The position numbers were made by a program, and so were the translations under genes. The notes under the pieces were generated by a model. The model was not told the origin of the DNA. It did no database searches and worked only from the letters and a program-made list of their open reading frames with translations. 64,000 nucleotides of DNA from Chryseobacterium ureilyticum (GTDB lineage: Bacteria; Bacteroidota; Bacteroidia; Flavobacteriales; Weeksellaceae): the NCBI RefSeq assembly GCF_900156735.1, contig NZ_FTOL01000008.1, positions 179,554 to 243,553 of the forward strand. The letters are read 5' to 3'. Shown here piece after piece: positions 42,590 through 50,973 of the stretch. Within the stretch, counting starts at the first letter, position 1. Every line of letters begins with the position of its first letter.

Positions 42590-42672
42590 AAGCATAAACT
42601 TAAAAATCTTTTTGCTGAACTTTTTTGTATCTTTGGCGGGTATAATTTTTCAAACTAATTTAAATAAGAAAC

Positions 42673-43485
42673 ATGTCGTTACAACAAACTATTGAAAACA
42701 TTTGGGATAATAGAGAACTATTACAAAATGAAGACAGCCAGAAAGCGATTAGAGAGGTAGTATCTTTATTAGATTCCGGAGAACTTCGTGTAGCTGAACC
42801 TACAGAAAACGGATGGCAGGTAAATGAATGGGTGAAGAAAGCAGTAGTAATGTATTTCCCAATCCAGAAGATGGAAACTATTGAGGTAGGTCCATTTGAA
42901 TTTCATGACAAGATTCCTTTAAAGAAAAATTATGCGGAAAAAGGAGTTAGAGTAGTCCCTCATGCTATTGCAAGAGAAGGTTCTTTCGTAGCTTCAGGTG
43001 TTATTTTGATGCCTTCTTATGTAAACATCGGTGCTTACGTAGATTCTGGAACAATGGTAGATACTTGGGCTACAGTAGGAAGCTGTGCACAGATCGGTAA
43101 AAACGTTCACCTGAGTGGTGGTGTTGGGATCGGTGGAGTATTGGAGCCATTACAGGCTGCTCCGGTAATCATTGAAGACGATTGTTTCATCGGTTCAAGA
43201 TGTATCGTAGTAGAAGGAGTTCACGTAGAAAAAGAAGCTGTATTAGGGGCGAATGTTGTTTTAACTGCTTCTACAAAAATTATTGATGTAACAGGTTCTG
43301 AACCTATCGAAATTAAAGGCAGAGTTCCTGCACGTTCTGTGGTAATTCCGGGAAGCTATACAAAACATTACCCAGCTGGAGAATACCAGGTTCCATGTGC
43401 ATTGATTATCGGGCAGAGAAAAGAATCTACAGATAAGAAAACTTCTCTGAATGATGCTTTGAGAGATAATAATGTAGCTGTTTAA
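42673..43485 (+). CDS. dapD: Tetrahydrodipicolinate N-succinyltransferase
   Basis: The 270-residue enzyme has the DapD layout. A helical N-terminal domain (TIENIWDNRELL) precedes left-handed beta-helix hexapeptide repeats at about 105-230 (GAYVDSGTMVDTWATVGSCA, HLSGGVGIGGVLEPLQAAPV) and a short C-terminal part. It transfers succinyl from succinyl-CoA to tetrahydrodipicolinate in the lysine/diaminopimelate pathway, in the cytoplasm. A TATCTTTG -7 box lies at 42628-42635. Length fits the family. Confidence 0.95.
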   Translation: MSLQQTIENIWDNRELLQNEDSQKAIREVVSLLDSGELRVAEPTENGWQVNEWVKKAVVMYFPIQKMETIEVGPFEFHDKIPLKKNYAEKGVRVVPHAIAREGSFVASGVILMPSYVNIGAYVDSGTMVDTWATVGSCAQIGKNVHLSGGVGIGGVLEPLQAAPVIIEDDCFIGSRCIVVEGVHVEKEAVLGANVVLTASTKIIDVTGSEPIEIKGRVPARSVVIPGSYTKHYPAGEYQVPCALIIGQRKESTDKKTSLNDALRDNNVAV

Positions 43486-43514
43486 GATTAAATTTTTAAG
43501 CTAATACCACAATC

Positions 43515-44684
43515 TTGAAAGAAAAATTTCTTAAAATACTATTAAACCCTAAATATATATTTGGGGTTTATCTTATTATATCGGTTGTTACCGCTATTTC
43601 CAAATACCTGAGAGGAGATTACGCGATCAATAATTATCTGATCTTTAAAAACGTATTCTTTAATACCATCGATCAGAAAAACCTGTTTATCCATTATCCA
43701 GATCTCTATTTTGATTTAAATCATTACGGAGTATTTTTCAGTGCATTGATTGCTCCATTTGCCATGATGCCTGACTGGTTAGGGATTTCCCTTTGGAATG
43801 TTGCCAATACCTTTATTTTTATTTACGGAATTTACAAACTCCCTTTTTCAGATTCCAAGAAAGCCATTTTTGGATTGCTGTGCCTTCAGGAATACATCAC
43901 AGCAGCATTGAGTTTGCAATTTAATGTGGCACTTACAGGGCTTTTACTCTTATCAGCCGTATATATTTATGAAAGAAAAGAAGTAAAGTCAGTAACGGCA
44001 ATCTTAATCGGAATATTTGTTAAAATCTATGGAATTGTAGGTCTTACACAGTTTTTCTTTATCAAAAACAAAACAAAATTCATTCTTTCAGGAATCGTTA
44101 TTGCTGCCGTATTTTTTGCGCTTCCAATGGCGTATTCAAGTCCGAAATTTGTTATTCAGTGTTACTCAGATTGGTTTCAGTCTATCGTAGAAAAAAATAA
44201 TGAAAATCAGGTGCTTGGAAACATGCAGGATATTTCATTAATGGGCTTTGTAAGAAGAATTTTAGGAGATGCTTCTATTTCCAACCTTGTGTTTTTAGCA
44301 TTTGGATTACCATTGTTCGCCTTGCCTTATGTAAGAATTAAGCAGTACAAACATTATGCTTTCCAATTGATGATTTTGGCATCAACACTATTATTTTTAG
44401 TATTGTTCAGTTCAAGTTCAGAATCTCCAACGTATATCATTGCTGTTGTAGGAGTTCTGATCTGGTTTTTCCTGCAAAAGAAAAGAACACCTTTCATTAT
44501 CGGATTGTTGGTTTTCGTGATTATCTTCACATGTTTTTCAACCTCGGATTTATTCCCGAAATTTGTAAAAGAGAACTATATTATCAAATATTCTTTAAAA
44601 GCAGTCCCTTGCATTGTAATTTGGTTTAGGGTAACATACGAGCTTTTAACCAAAGATTTTGAAAAAAATTACAGCCTGAAATAA
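43515..44684 (+). CDS. GT87/DUF2029 membrane glycosyltransferase
   Basis: The 389-residue protein has about ten membrane segments and a first-loop acidic stretch, as in GT-C polyprenyl-phosphate-dependent mannosyl/arabinosyl-type transferases of the GT87/DUF2029 family. Middle features include VKIYGIVGLTQFFF. No ATG fits the 5' end, so the TTG at 43515 is taken as start, 29 bp after dapD. It is the first gene of a four-gene glycan cluster that ends at 47491. Confidence 0.7.
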   Translation: MKEKFLKILLNPKYIFGVYLIISVVTAISKYLRGDYAINNYLIFKNVFFNTIDQKNLFIHYPDLYFDLNHYGVFFSALIAPFAMMPDWLGISLWNVANTFIFIYGIYKLPFSDSKKAIFGLLCLQEYITAALSLQFNVALTGLLLLSAVYIYERKEVKSVTAILIGIFVKIYGIVGLTQFFFIKNKTKFILSGIVIAAVFFALPMAYSSPKFVIQCYSDWFQSIVEKNNENQVLGNMQDISLMGFVRRILGDASISNLVFLAFGLPLFALPYVRIKQYKHYAFQLMILASTLLFLVLFSSSSESPTYIIAVVGVLIWFFLQKKRTPFIIGLLVFVIIFTCFSTSDLFPKFVKENYIIKYSLKAVPCIVIWFRVTYELLTKDFEKNYSLK

Positions 44685-44689
44685 TAAAT

Positions 44690-45619
44690 ATGAAAAAAAT
44701 TTCAATCGTAATTCCCGCCTATAACGAAGAAGGAAACGTTGCCATGATCCATCAGAAAATCAAAGAGGTTTTTGACGGATTAAGTAACTATGACTTTGAA
44801 ATCATATTTGTGAATGACGGTAGCCGAGACAATACACAACAAAAATTAGAAGAACTTTCCAATACCTATGATGAAGTAAAATTCATCGAATTCTCAAGAA
44901 ATTTTGGACATCAGCCCGCTGTAAAAGCAGGAATCGATAGTGCTGGAGGAAATGCTGTCATCTCTATGGATGGCGATCTTCAGCATCCACCAAAACTTAT
45001 TCCCGAAATGATAAAAAAATGGGAAGAAGGGTATGATGTCGTATTTACAGTAAGAACATATCCAAAAGAAATCTCTTACTTTAAAAGAAAAACCTCAGAC
45101 CTTTTCTATCAGCTTTTATCAAGCTTATCCGATGTAAACCTAACAAAAGGAGGAGGCTCAGACTTTAGATTAATGGATGCCAATGCTGTTGAAGTTATGC
45201 GTAAATTCAATGAAGATGACCTATTTCTGAGAGGCTTAACAAGCTGGATGGGATTCAAACAGATAGGAATTGATTTCACTGCCGCAGAAAGAATGTCCGG
45301 ACAAAGCAGCTATAACCTTAAAAAGATGTTTACCTTTGCCTTTACAGGAATTACAGCATTCAGTGTGAAACCTCTATATTTAGCGGCTTATCTGGGGTTT
45401 TTATTCTCAGCACTTTCAATAGTAGGATATGGCACGTATGTTATCCATTCATTTATTGCAAAAACTGAGATCTCAGGTTGGGCATCGTTAATTATGACCA
45501 TTGTATTCTTTGGAGGATTACAACTGATCATTTTAGGGATCATGGGAATCTATTTAGGTAAAATATTTAAACAGGTGAAAGACAGACCTAATTATATTAT
45601 TAAAAACAAAAATTTTTAG
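44690..45619 (+). CDS. GT2 glycosyltransferase, GtrB/dolichyl-phosphate mannosyltransferase-like
   Basis: The 309-residue protein has an N-terminal GT-A domain (ISIVIPAYNEEGNV, FVNDGSRDNT, and the catalytic SMDGDLQHPPKLIPEM), then two C-terminal membrane helices. It would transfer a sugar from a nucleotide donor to undecaprenyl phosphate on the cytoplasmic face, supplying the GT87 enzyme encoded 5 bp upstream. That pairing is typical of glycan-decoration pathways. The specific sugar is unknown. Confidence 0.85.
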   Translation: MKKISIVIPAYNEEGNVAMIHQKIKEVFDGLSNYDFEIIFVNDGSRDNTQQKLEELSNTYDEVKFIEFSRNFGHQPAVKAGIDSAGGNAVISMDGDLQHPPKLIPEMIKKWEEGYDVVFTVRTYPKEISYFKRKTSDLFYQLLSSLSDVNLTKGGGSDFRLMDANAVEVMRKFNEDDLFLRGLTSWMGFKQIGIDFTAAERMSGQSSYNLKKMFTFAFTGITAFSVKPLYLAAYLGFLFSALSIVGYGTYVIHSFIAKTEISGWASLIMTIVFFGGLQLIILGIMGIYLGKIFKQVKDRPNYIIKNKNF

Positions 45620-45620
45620 A

Positions 45621-46397
45621 ATGGTTTTATTGAGTTTTGACATTGAAGAATTTGATATGCCATTAGAATATAAGGGTGAAATCCCCTTTGAAAAGCAAAT
45701 TTCAATTTCACAGACAGGATTAGAGAGAATTCTTGATATCCTTAAAAAACATAGCGCAAAAGCTACCTTTTTTTCAACAGTAATTTTTGCAGAAAACAGC
45801 AAACACCTTATTGAAAGGCTGTTAAATGAGGGGCATGAGCTGGCTTCTCACACTTGGTTTCATTCAGAATTTGAAGAAAAACACCTGAAAGAATCAAGAG
45901 AAAAACTGGAAGAATTATTTTCCACCAAAGTGACCGGATTGAGAATGCCAAGAATGATGCCCGTCAACGAAAAAGAAGTTGAAAAAGCAGGCTATTCTTA
46001 CAATTCATCCATCAATCCTACATTTTTACCGGGAAGATATAATAATTTAAAAGTATCGAGAACCTATTTTAAAGAAGGAAATGTAACGCAAATACCGGCA
46101 TCTGTGTCTCCGAATTTCAGAGTCCCTTTATTCTGGTTAAGTTTTCATAATTTCCCCTTATCAATCTATAAAAAATTGACTTCCGATGTCCTGAAAAAGG
46201 ATAAATATCTTAATATCTATTTCCATCCCTGGGAATTTGCAGAGATCAAAGACGAAGCATTCAAATTACCTGGTTTTACTGTAAAAAACTCAGGAAAAGA
46301 TATGGTGGAAAGATTTGATTCATTTGTAGGCTGGCTGAAAAGTAAAGGACATGTATTTGGGACATTCCAGGAATTTCAAAAACAGATACAACCATGA
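45621..46397 (+). CDS. Polysaccharide deacetylase (CE4)-like protein
   Basis: The 258-residue protein has the NodB fold signatures LSFDIEEFD and GHELASHTWFHSEF (metal-binding Asp and HxxxH). It has no signal peptide, so it acts in the cytoplasm, probably on lipid-linked sugars or a glycan precursor. It begins 1 bp after the GT2 gene ends and overlaps the GT4 gene by 4 bp, so it is part of one operon. Confidence 0.8.
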   Translation: MVLLSFDIEEFDMPLEYKGEIPFEKQISISQTGLERILDILKKHSAKATFFSTVIFAENSKHLIERLLNEGHELASHTWFHSEFEEKHLKESREKLEELFSTKVTGLRMPRMMPVNEKEVEKAGYSYNSSINPTFLPGRYNNLKVSRTYFKEGNVTQIPASVSPNFRVPLFWLSFHNFPLSIYKKLTSDVLKKDKYLNIYFHPWEFAEIKDEAFKLPGFTVKNSGKDMVERFDSFVGWLKSKGHVFGTFQEFQKQIQP

Positions 46398-47491
46398 AGA
46401 TAGCCTTTGATGCAAAACGTTTTTTCCATAATACATCCGGACTGGGCAATTATTCAAGAGACCTTGTAAGAATTCTTTCCGAGTATGAACCGGAGAATGA
46501 ATATCTGTTGCTTAATAAGAACAAATCTGAGCGTGGTAAAGATATTCTTGACCGCCCCAATGTTAAATTTATTCCGACTTCAAAAGGAAAGTTCTCCCGT
46601 CAGTTTAAGATGGGAAAAGATGCTCAGAAGCAAAATGCAGATATTTTCCATGGTTTATCCGGTGAATTACCTTTAAAATGGGACAAAAAACCTATTAAAA
46701 AGATCGTTACCATCCACGATCTGATCTTTGTCAGATATCCGCAGTATTATTCTTTTTTTGACAGAAAAATACACTTTTGGAAGTTTAAAAAAGCAGCTGA
46801 TATGGCAGATAAAATTATCGCTATTTCAGAACAGACCAAAAGAGATATTATTGACTATTTAAAAGTTCCTGAAACTAAGATTGAAGTTATTTATCAAGGT
46901 TGTCACAAGGCTTTTAAAGAAGAGCAGTCTCAAGAATTGATTAAGGAAACTAAAGAGAAATTCAATCTTCCGGAAAGATTTATTCTGAATGTCGGAACCA
47001 TTGAAGATCGTAAGAATCTTTTGAACGTTGTAAAGGCAATCAACGGAACAAATATTCCTTTGGTGGTAGTAGGAAGAAAAACCAAATATTACCAAAAAAT
47101 AGAAAGTTTCCTGAAAAAAAATAAGATAGAAAAGCAAGTGCTCTTTTTGGAAGGAGTTTCCATGGATGAACTGGCTGCCATCTATAAACAGGCTGATATT
47201 TTTGTGTATCCAAGCTTCTTTGAAGGCTTCGGAATTCCTATTATTGAAGCACTTTTCTCGAAAACTGTAGTGATTACCAGCAATACAAGCTGTCTGCCGG
47301 AAGCAGGAGGAAAAGATTCAGTTTATATCGACCCGAAAAATGAGCTTGATATCAGAGCTAAGATCAAATTTCTTTGGGAAAATGAATCCGAGAGAAAACG
47401 CCGTGAGGAAAAGGGTTTCGAGTTTGTTCAGAAGTTTAATGATGAACCGATAGCCAAAGAATTGATGAATCTTTATCAAAAAATTATCTGA
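46394..47491 (+). CDS. GT4 family glycosyltransferase
   Basis: The 365-residue GT-B enzyme shows HGLSGELPLKWDKKP, HDLIFVRYPQYY, an N-terminal Rossmann domain and the C-terminal donor-binding motif YPSFFEGFGIPIIEALF with the E-x7-E pattern. It starts at ATG 46394, overlapping the deacetylase gene by 4 bp. It completes the surface-glycan operon and is cytoplasmic. Its donor and acceptor are unknown. Confidence 0.9.
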   Translation: MKIAFDAKRFFHNTSGLGNYSRDLVRILSEYEPENEYLLLNKNKSERGKDILDRPNVKFIPTSKGKFSRQFKMGKDAQKQNADIFHGLSGELPLKWDKKPIKKIVTIHDLIFVRYPQYYSFFDRKIHFWKFKKAADMADKIIAISEQTKRDIIDYLKVPETKIEVIYQGCHKAFKEEQSQELIKETKEKFNLPERFILNVGTIEDRKNLLNVVKAINGTNIPLVVVGRKTKYYQKIESFLKKNKIEKQVLFLEGVSMDELAAIYKQADIFVYPSFFEGFGIPIIEALFSKTVVITSNTSCLPEAGGKDSVYIDPKNELDIRAKIKFLWENESERKRREEKGFEFVQKFNDEPIAKELMNLYQKII

Positions 47492-47498
47492 AAAAACT

Positions 47499-47527
47499 TT
47501 GCATTTTAAAAATAAATCCTACATTTG
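47499..47527 (+). promoter_or_regulatory. Promoter of the histidine operon
   Basis: TTG at 47499-47501 (preceded by T) and TACATTTG at 47520-47527 lie 18 bp apart, 18 bp before the leader peptide start. This fits the Bacteroidetes -33/-7 consensus. Confidence 0.75.
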
Positions 47528-47544
47528 CATCATAATTCAATACA

Positions 47545-47595
47545 ATGAAACCAATTTTTTTAGCATTACATCATTATTATCATCATCTCTGTTAG
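47545..47595 (+). CDS. hisL: Histidine operon leader peptide
   Basis: A 16-codon frame reads MKPIFLALHHYYHHLC and ends TAG at 47593-47595. Four His codons (47569-47574 and 47581-47586) flank two Tyr codons, far above chance. It lies between the his promoter and an attenuator hairpin. Ribosome stalling at the His codons when charged His-tRNA is scarce would decide between the two RNA structures downstream. Confidence 0.9.
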   Translation: MKPIFLALHHYYHHLC

Positions 47596-47671
47596 GCGGA
47601 ATTGATTGATATAAGTTTGTGCTAAAATCAAAAATAATTAAAAACCGTCTGAGTAAATAGACGGTTTTTTT
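47594..47671 (+). promoter_or_regulatory. His operon attenuator (terminator and antiterminator)
   Basis: The terminator hairpin pairs AAAACCGTCT (47641-47650) with AGACGGTTTT (47659-47668), followed by a T run to 47671. AGGCGG (47594-47599), overlapping the leader stop codon, can pair with CCGTCT (47645-47650; one G-U pair) and would block the terminator. A ribosome stalled at the His codons leaves AGGCGG free; one at the stop codon covers it. That is classical attenuation, inferred from sequence. Confidence 0.85.
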
Positions 47672-47739
47672 GTTTCCTGAATTCACCTCAGAATTTTCAA
47701 TAGATCAGTTTTTATTTACTCGGGCTCAAAAAAGACGAA

Positions 47740-48597
47740 ATGAGTAAATTAAAAATTGCGATTCAAAAAAGCGGACGACTTTACGAAGAATCTTTACAAC
47801 TTCTCAAAGATTGCGGAATATTGGTCAATAATGGAAAAGACCAACTGAAAGTTTCCGTAGACAACTTTCCGATGGAAATCATGTACCTTAGAAATTCAGA
47901 TATTCCTCAGTATCTGGAAGATGGAGTGGTAGATGTTGCCATTGTCGGCGAAAATCTCTTAATCGAAAAACAAAAAAATATTCAGACTGTTGAGAAGCTA
48001 GGCTTTTCAAAATGCCGCGTATCCATCGCTGTTCCAAAAGAAATTGAGACCGATGATCCTGCTTATTTTCAAGGGAAAAAGATTGCGACTTCCTACCCAA
48101 ATACACTTAGAAATTTCTTAAATCAAAAAGGTATTGAAGCCGATATTCACGTTATTTCAGGTTCTGTGGAAATTGCTCCCAATATAGGGTTAGCAGACGG
48201 AATCTGTGATATTGTAAGCTCAGGGAGCACCTTGTTTAAAAACGGATTAAGAGAAACGGTTACCTTGCTGAAATCAGAAGCAGTTCTTGCTCAAAATTCA
48301 CAATTGTTCCCTGAAAAAGCAGCTATTCTTGACAAATTTCTTTTTAGAATTAAAGCAGTTCTGAAAGCAAAGAATTCAAAATATATACTGATGAATGTTC
48401 CCAATGACAAGATTCAAAAAGTAGCGAATGTACTTCCGGTGTTAAAAAGCCCTACAGTCATTCCTTTGGCAGAAGAAGGCTGGAGCAGTATTCATTCTGT
48501 GATTGATCAGGAGCGATTCTGGGAAGTTATTGATGAACTGAAGGAAAACGGTGCTCAGGATATTCTCATCATTCCAATCGATAAAATGGTTATTTAG
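47740..48597 (+). CDS. hisG: ATP phosphoribosyltransferase, long form
   Basis: The 285-residue enzyme catalyses the first step of histidine synthesis: ATP plus PRPP to phosphoribosyl-ATP. Visible motifs are LKIAIQKSGRLYEESLQLL at the start and ISGSVEIAPNIGLADGICDI with VSSGSTLFKNGLR (PRPP-binding part). A C-terminal ACT-like regulatory domain lies at about 215-285 (VIPLAEEGWSSIHSVI). This is the long, HisZ-independent form, expected to be feedback-inhibited by histidine. It follows the attenuator by 68 bp. Confidence 0.95.
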   Translation: MSKLKIAIQKSGRLYEESLQLLKDCGILVNNGKDQLKVSVDNFPMEIMYLRNSDIPQYLEDGVVDVAIVGENLLIEKQKNIQTVEKLGFSKCRVSIAVPKEIETDDPAYFQGKKIATSYPNTLRNFLNQKGIEADIHVISGSVEIAPNIGLADGICDIVSSGSTLFKNGLRETVTLLKSEAVLAQNSQLFPEKAAILDKFLFRIKAVLKAKNSKYILMNVPNDKIQKVANVLPVLKSPTVIPLAEEGWSSIHSVIDQERFWEVIDELKENGAQDILIIPIDKMVI

Positions 48598-48612
48598 AAA
48601 AATAATAATAGA

Positions 48613-49890
48613 ATGAAAATATACAGATATCCCACAAAAGACACTTGGTTCGATCTTGTAAAACGTCCAGTGTTAGAACAACAGGAAATTTCAGCATTGA
48701 TTGCCGGGATTTTTAAAGAAGTTCAATCTAATGGAGATCAGGCTTTAATAGAATTCAATAAAAAGTTTGATAAAGCAGATACTCAAAGTATCAGAATTAC
48801 TGAAGCAGAAATTGAAATTGCTGAAAATCAAATTAGTGATGATCTGAAAAAAGCAATTCAGAAAGCGAAAGAGAATATTTCCAAATTTCACAGTTCCCAG
48901 ATTTCGGATATTTCTAAAATTGAAACAACAAAAGGTGTTGTTTGCTGGAGAGAAAACCGTGCAGTAGAAAGTGTGGGAATCTATATTCCCGGGGGAACAG
49001 CTCCTTTATTTTCGACAGTATTAATGCTGACTGTACCTGCAAATCTGGCAGGATGTAAAGAGATTGTTCTTTGTACACCACCGGATAAAGACGGCAATAT
49101 TAATCCAGCTATTTTGTATACAGCAAAACTTTGCGGAATTACGAAACTATTTAAAACTGGTGGAGCTCAAGCCATCGCAGCCATGACTTTAGGCACAGAA
49201 AGTGTTCCAAGAGTTTATAAAATTTTCGGTCCGGGAAATCAGTTTGTGGTGGCAGCAAAAGAATATGCTCAACGTTATGGAGTTGCTATCGATATGCCTG
49301 CAGGACCAAGTGAAGTTCTTGTCATAGCTGATGAAAATGCCGTCCCGGAATTCTGTGCAGCAGATCTTCTTTCACAGGCAGAACACGGAAGTGATAGCCA
49401 GGTTGTGTTTCTTACCACAAGTCTTAAAGTACTTAATGAGACGATTGGTTCTGTTGAACAACAAATCAAAGACTTACCTAGAAATGAAATGGCAGGGAAA
49501 TCACTTGGGAATAGCAATTTTATATTGTTGAATAGTCTTGAGGAAGCTTTAGAATTCAGTAATCTGTATGCTCCGGAACACCTTATTTTAGCGATCAGCG
49601 ATTTTGAAAAATATATTCCGATGGTTCAGAATGCAGGGTCCGTTTTCCTTGGAAATTATTCCTGTGAGAGTGCCGGAGATTATGCCAGCGGAACCAATCA
49701 CACACTTCCTACCAATGCTTATGCAAAAAATTACAGCGGAGTTTCTCTGGACAGTTTTGTGAAGAAAATTACATTCCAGCATTTATCAAAAGAAGGGTTA
49801 GAGAATTTAGGTAAAACAATAGAAATCATGGCAGAAGCAGAAGGGCTGCTGGCTCACAAAAATGCAGTATCAATACGCCTGAAATCTTAA
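48613..49890 (+). CDS. hisD: Histidinol dehydrogenase
   Basis: The 425-residue enzyme oxidises L-histidinol to histidine in two NAD-dependent steps. Family landmarks include VESVGIYIPGGTAPLFSTVL, GPGNQFVVAAKEYAQ, DMPAGPSEVLVIADE and LLSQAEHGSDS with the catalytic Glu-His pair, then YAPEHLIL and AGDYASGTNHTLPT near the C-terminus (metal ligand region). It lies 15 bp after hisG. Confidence 0.95.
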   Translation: MKIYRYPTKDTWFDLVKRPVLEQQEISALIAGIFKEVQSNGDQALIEFNKKFDKADTQSIRITEAEIEIAENQISDDLKKAIQKAKENISKFHSSQISDISKIETTKGVVCWRENRAVESVGIYIPGGTAPLFSTVLMLTVPANLAGCKEIVLCTPPDKDGNINPAILYTAKLCGITKLFKTGGAQAIAAMTLGTESVPRVYKIFGPGNQFVVAAKEYAQRYGVAIDMPAGPSEVLVIADENAVPEFCAADLLSQAEHGSDSQVVFLTTSLKVLNETIGSVEQQIKDLPRNEMAGKSLGNSNFILLNSLEEALEFSNLYAPEHLILAISDFEKYIPMVQNAGSVFLGNYSCESAGDYASGTNHTLPTNAYAKNYSGVSLDSFVKKITFQHLSKEGLENLGKTIEIMAEAEGLLAHKNAVSIRLKS

Positions 49891-49923
49891 AATCAGGCAC
49901 TTGAGAAGAAAACATTATTTAAA

Positions 49924-50973
49924 ATGAATATCAATACAATGAACAATACAACAATTAATATCAATAGTTTAGTAAGAGAAAATATCCTGAAATTACAGCC
50001 TTACATCAGTTTCAGAGATCACAATGAATTCAATACACCTACATTTCTGGACGCCAATGAAAGTCCCTTCGGTGAATGTAACCGTTACCCGGATTCTACT
50101 CAGAAAATACTTAAAAACAAACTAGCAGACCTTAAAAATGTCTCTCCCAAGCAGATTGCAGTAGGAAACGGAAGCGATGAGCTGATTGATTTGATCATTA
50201 AAATATTCTGTGAGCCTAAAAAAGATTCTATCCTGATGATGAATCCTTCTTTTGCGATGTACGGATTTTATGCTACCATCAATGAAAACAAGGTGTTGCA
50301 AATAAATTTAGATGAAAATTTCGAGATTGTAAAGGATGATTTCCTGAAGATTACTCAGGAAAATTCACCCAAAGTCTTCTTTTTATGTTCTCCCAATAAC
50401 CCTACGGGAAACAGTACGGAAGATATTGAGTTTTACTTGCAGAACTTCAATGGAATTGTAGTAGTAGACGAAGCTTATATCGAGTTTTCAGGTAAAAAAT
50501 CAAGTTTAGAACTTCTGGATCAGTATCCTAATCTGATTGTTCTTCAAACCTTTTCAAAAGCTTGGGGAATTGCTGGAGCAAGAGTAGGAATGGCTTATGC
50601 TTCTGAGGAAATTATTAAGCTGATTAATACGGTAAAGGCACCTTATAATGTGAATGTATTAAGCCAAGAACTGATTCTTAACAGTCTTAATGAAAACAAA
50701 CTTGAAGAAAATGTAAACAAAATCTTAGCAGAAAGAGCATGGCTTCAGGATCAGCTTAAAACGATTGATTGCATTGAGAAGGTATTTCCAACAGATGCTA
50801 ATTTCTTTTTAATCAAAATGAAAAATGTGAGCAATGTATATGAGCAGATGTTGAAACAGGAAATCTTAACAAGCAGAAGAGACCCTGCTATTTCAGGTTG
50901 TATCAGAATCAATATTGGAAACCGTCAGGAAAACGAAAAATTAGTTAATCTTTTACAAAACGTCATCCTATGA
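49924..50973 (+). CDS. hisC: Histidinol-phosphate aminotransferase
   Basis: The 349-residue PLP enzyme converts imidazole-acetol phosphate plus glutamate to histidinol phosphate. It shows FLDANESPFGECNRYPD, FLCSPNNPTGNS, VVVDEAYIEFSG and FSKAWGIAGARVGMAYA, where the Lys is the PLP anchor. ATG 49924 is used; ATG 49939 is also possible. The stop overlaps the hisB start by 4 bp. Confidence 0.95.
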   Translation: MNINTMNNTTININSLVRENILKLQPYISFRDHNEFNTPTFLDANESPFGECNRYPDSTQKILKNKLADLKNVSPKQIAVGNGSDELIDLIIKIFCEPKKDSILMMNPSFAMYGFYATINENKVLQINLDENFEIVKDDFLKITQENSPKVFFLCSPNNPTGNSTEDIEFYLQNFNGIVVVDEAYIEFSGKKSSLELLDQYPNLIVLQTFSKAWGIAGARVGMAYASEEIIKLINTVKAPYNVNVLSQELILNSLNENKLEENVNKILAERAWLQDQLKTIDCIEKVFPTDANFFLIKMKNVSNVYEQMLKQEILTSRRDPAISGCIRINIGNRQENEKLVNLLQNVIL

